Shown here piece by piece: positions 61,372 to 64,000 of a stretch of DNA of 64,000 nt. How positions within the stretch are numbered: the first letter of the stretch is position 1; the number at the start of each line of letters is the position of its first letter. The notes beneath the pieces are model-generated. The model ran no database searches and was not told the origin of the DNA. It worked only from the letters and a program-made list of their open reading frames with translations. A program made the translations under genes and the position numbers. The stretch is from Ciona savignyi (taxonomy: Eukaryota > Chordata > Ascidiacea > Phlebobranchia > Cionidae): contig CH003229.1 of NCBI GenBank assembly GCA_000149265.1, positions 1,029,446 to 1,093,445 of the forward strand. Direction: 5' to 3'.

Positions 61372-63048
61372 TCTAAAGTTTAATGTTTACCACTTAATTT
61401 TTTTAATTTTGATGACTCAAAAATGCAGAATATATTAATCAACCTCCAAGCGAGTTAAAGCAGATAATATTTCCACCTACCTTTGTGGTTTGCTTTTTTC
61501 GTTATATCGACTAAAGTTTAAATATCTGCAGGCGAAATGTAATATGTCGAATACCCCATACCTAAATAACCTTTGTTTAGGAAATCCCCTTAACACACCA
61601 ACCCACTCTACTAAGTAATCAGTCTTTTTTAACGCCCCATAATAACAGGGATAAAAGGAAATAATGAGTTTTACTTTTGAGAGTTGTTGTACTAGATATT
61701 CAGCTGAAATTGTAGGGTGAATCACGCCTAGAGAAGTGTGGATAAAAACATTACCCCCAAAAAAGTCTTAATAACATATAAAAGTAATTCATCCAATAAT
61801 AGGCCTATACTTTTACCACGTGTATATACAACATCTGGCGAGCCCAAACATTCATAAACGAATAGAAGATTTAATAATATAGGAACAAAAATACAACCAC
61901 AACTCAACCACATGCAAACAGAAAAAACATACACGAAGGTCAAATTGCTAGGTGAGCAATTGTGTACTGAAGTTTTAATGTTTTAATCGAGTTAAACATT
62001 ATAGAGATGCTAGAATTTTTTTTATTGCTTTTTGTATATCAACGTGAATATAAAACATGAATATAAAATTCAGATAGATAACTCGTGAACCTATTAGTTT
62101 CTGCTCATAGAAACAAACGTTTGTATAAGTTATACGGGACCCGACAATTAATAAAAGAAACGGCTCGATTTAAAAATTACTTTAATCGTTCTTGGGTTAA
62201 TAAGTAAACTTAAAGAAGTTTAATTATATTAAATCAATTCTACTTCATCGTTTGACCCACGCTACCAATCTTGACACATGGCAAACACTTTCAAGTTGTG
62301 GTAATCTCTCGCTTTGAAACATTCAAACGAAATGAACAACGAAACTCTGGTATCATATTGACCCACATTTTTTAGGCTTGTACGTAATTATTGGTCTTGC
62401 CACATTAACAAGTGTTTGGTTCCATTCTGTCCCAGGCATTTTCGCCAACAAACATGAAAAAATCAAAAGTTTTATTCTGGGAATATAAAATCTTGTATCA
62501 AACCATAATCCATATTAAATAAAACAAATATTGATTATTTACAATAAACATAAAGAACATACAGCGACATGAATCAAGTTATGGAATAAATAAGACAAAA
62601 ATACATTCGTTATCAGTGTACAAACTGTCAAAGTCGAGACGTCGTACGTGATAGCTGTTAACTAAAATCCCTTGCGTGTTATCAAACATTTTTTAACAAT
62701 ATATATAAACATATGGGCTACATGCCACATACATTACCGATCTTTATAAGTTTTCAAAACTACAGCTTTAATCTAATTGGTCATGTTATAACAAACTAAA
62801 ATAAAAATTTAAATGCTATCTGTATAGGCGCAGTAGTGACGCTTAAACCTTAAGTTTGTGATTTTTAAGTTGTAGCTCATTATTGAATTCAAACAAATAT
62901 GTCAAGCTAAACGTGGGCGGATCTTGGCATTCCACCACCATACTATAGCAGTTTTGCCACCATACTATACCATCACAGACTATAGCAAGAACACACTGAG
63001 TATTACAGCAAATTAGTGTCTTACTACAAAGTGAAGATAATAATATAA
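61372..63048. other. AT-rich stretch without recognisable gene
   Basis: Short minus-strand frames at 61477-61725 and 61728-61943 lack domains and splice context. No known repeat is recognised in 61372-63048. Confidence 0.5.
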
Positions 63049-64000
63049 CTAGAGAGTGTCAACCACGTGTTTAACCACCACTATTTGTAAAACTCATTTG
63101 TATGCCATTTATTTATACTACAGGGTCCCTTGTAACCACAATTTGTATCTTATAAACCTAGTATGTACTTTGTTTCTGCAAGCATAAACGCATGGGTCCC
63201 ATAGTTATTAAACCAAACCAAAACAGCCCGATTTAGTTTTTTATGGCTTCGGGGAATCCTGTCAAAATCATGATTTGAGACCTAAATCTTATTTTTATGG
63301 AATTTTTCAATGTATTTTTTTATTTCTTTTAAGTGTTAAATCAGTGGCTAATGCACTAACATTTCACCAAATCTAATTAAAAATACAGCGGCCGTTCAAG
63401 CGCTATACCCAAAAAAGCTATTTTTTTAGAAAAAAATACCGTTTTGGTTTTTAACTTTCCCGGGGAATTCCTCTGGATTTATCGCCAACAATTTTGGATT
63501 CTGCATATCTTAACCATATTGTCTAACAAATTACAATATTTATTGCGATTCTATTACTCCTTTTGGTAGATGTCGCGGCGACATGGCAAGCCTGTCACAA
63601 TTATGATTTAAGGACAAAATCTTATTTTTCTGGGTATTTCCCCAGGTAATTTTGTTTATTTCTTTTAAGTGTTAAATTTAGAGGCTAATGCACTTACATT
63701 CCACCAAATGTGATTAAATTTGGAATAGACGTTTTAGCGCTACACCTAAAAAAGTTATGTTTTTTTTTTTTAAATGCCGTTTTGGTTTTTAACGTCTCGG
63801 GGGAATTCCCCTGGATATATCACCCAAAATTTTTATTTCTGCATATCTAGACCATGTTGTCTAACTAAAGACTAATTTTTATTGCGATTCCATTACTCCT
63901 TTTGGTAGATGTGGGGGCGACATGGCATGCCTGTCACAATCATGATTTTAGAACATATTCTTATTATGGGTCCCATTTGGAAAAGATGGGACACACCACA
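63049..64000. repeat. Long repeat D, second copy, runs off the window
   Basis: Same start (CTAGAGAGTGTCAACCACGT), with tandem units marked at 63502 and 63840 (338 bp apart). The last 40 bp (TATGGGTCCCAT onward) are the reverse complement of the sequence near 49640-49680, so the element seems to have inverted terminal sequence. Confidence 0.75.

Noticed and set aside
61477-61943. Two short minus-strand frames
   Set aside because: No domain, no matching splice phases and composition like the surrounding DNA.

Overview
The window looks like an AT-rich invertebrate nuclear genome, most likely an ascidian tunicate of the Ciona type. That is an inference from short introns with canonical GT..AG ends, the gene content and the dense load of a tRNA-derived SINE; nothing here names the species. 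Most long stretches without an open frame are introns. Reading codon phase across splice sites recovers three host genes, all on the minus strand.

(1) 61-18739: the first 23 coding exons (853 codons, still open at the left edge) of a Rab-effector gene with an SHD/FYVE-type N-terminus of the melanophilin/MyRIP (Slac2) type. Its introns hold SINEs, a 33 x 23-bp minisatellite and a hAT MITE. 18740-25700 is intergenic: SINEs, a MITE, a large imperfect palindrome and one doubtful small ORF. (2) 25752-36757: a complete seven-exon GT10 alpha-1,3-fucosyltransferase with a type II membrane anchor. The conserved C-terminal Cys-x-x-Cys tail lies one frame away from the main reading frame. Exon 1 is bracketed by two inverted MITE copies. 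(3) 39891-54943 (3' end not certain): a secreted, Cys-rich receptor-like protein built of four Ly6/uPAR three-finger domains and one EGF-like module. Every intron found is phase 1 and each three-finger domain is split over two exons. A TATA box lies upstream.

One intron of gene 3 has been filled by a roughly 9-kb PIF/Harbinger-like DNA transposon (42780-51837) with a decayed transposase and a divergent Myb/SANT-like partner gene. It is itself host to a young Ty3/gypsy-like LTR element (43062-46192), SINEs and a repeat built of about 337-bp tandem units. To the right, 55244-61366 is a reduced BEL/Pao LTR fossil carrying a 2.4-kb TIR element with a TTA target duplication. The last 3 kb hold a second copy of the 337-bp-unit repeat.

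The genes do not form a pathway. A Rab effector, a Golgi glycosyltransferase and a surface or secreted Ly6 protein are simply neighbours. The unusual content is the modular Ly6-EGF gene, the nested transposons, the split fucosyltransferase C-terminus and SINE-shaped splice sites.
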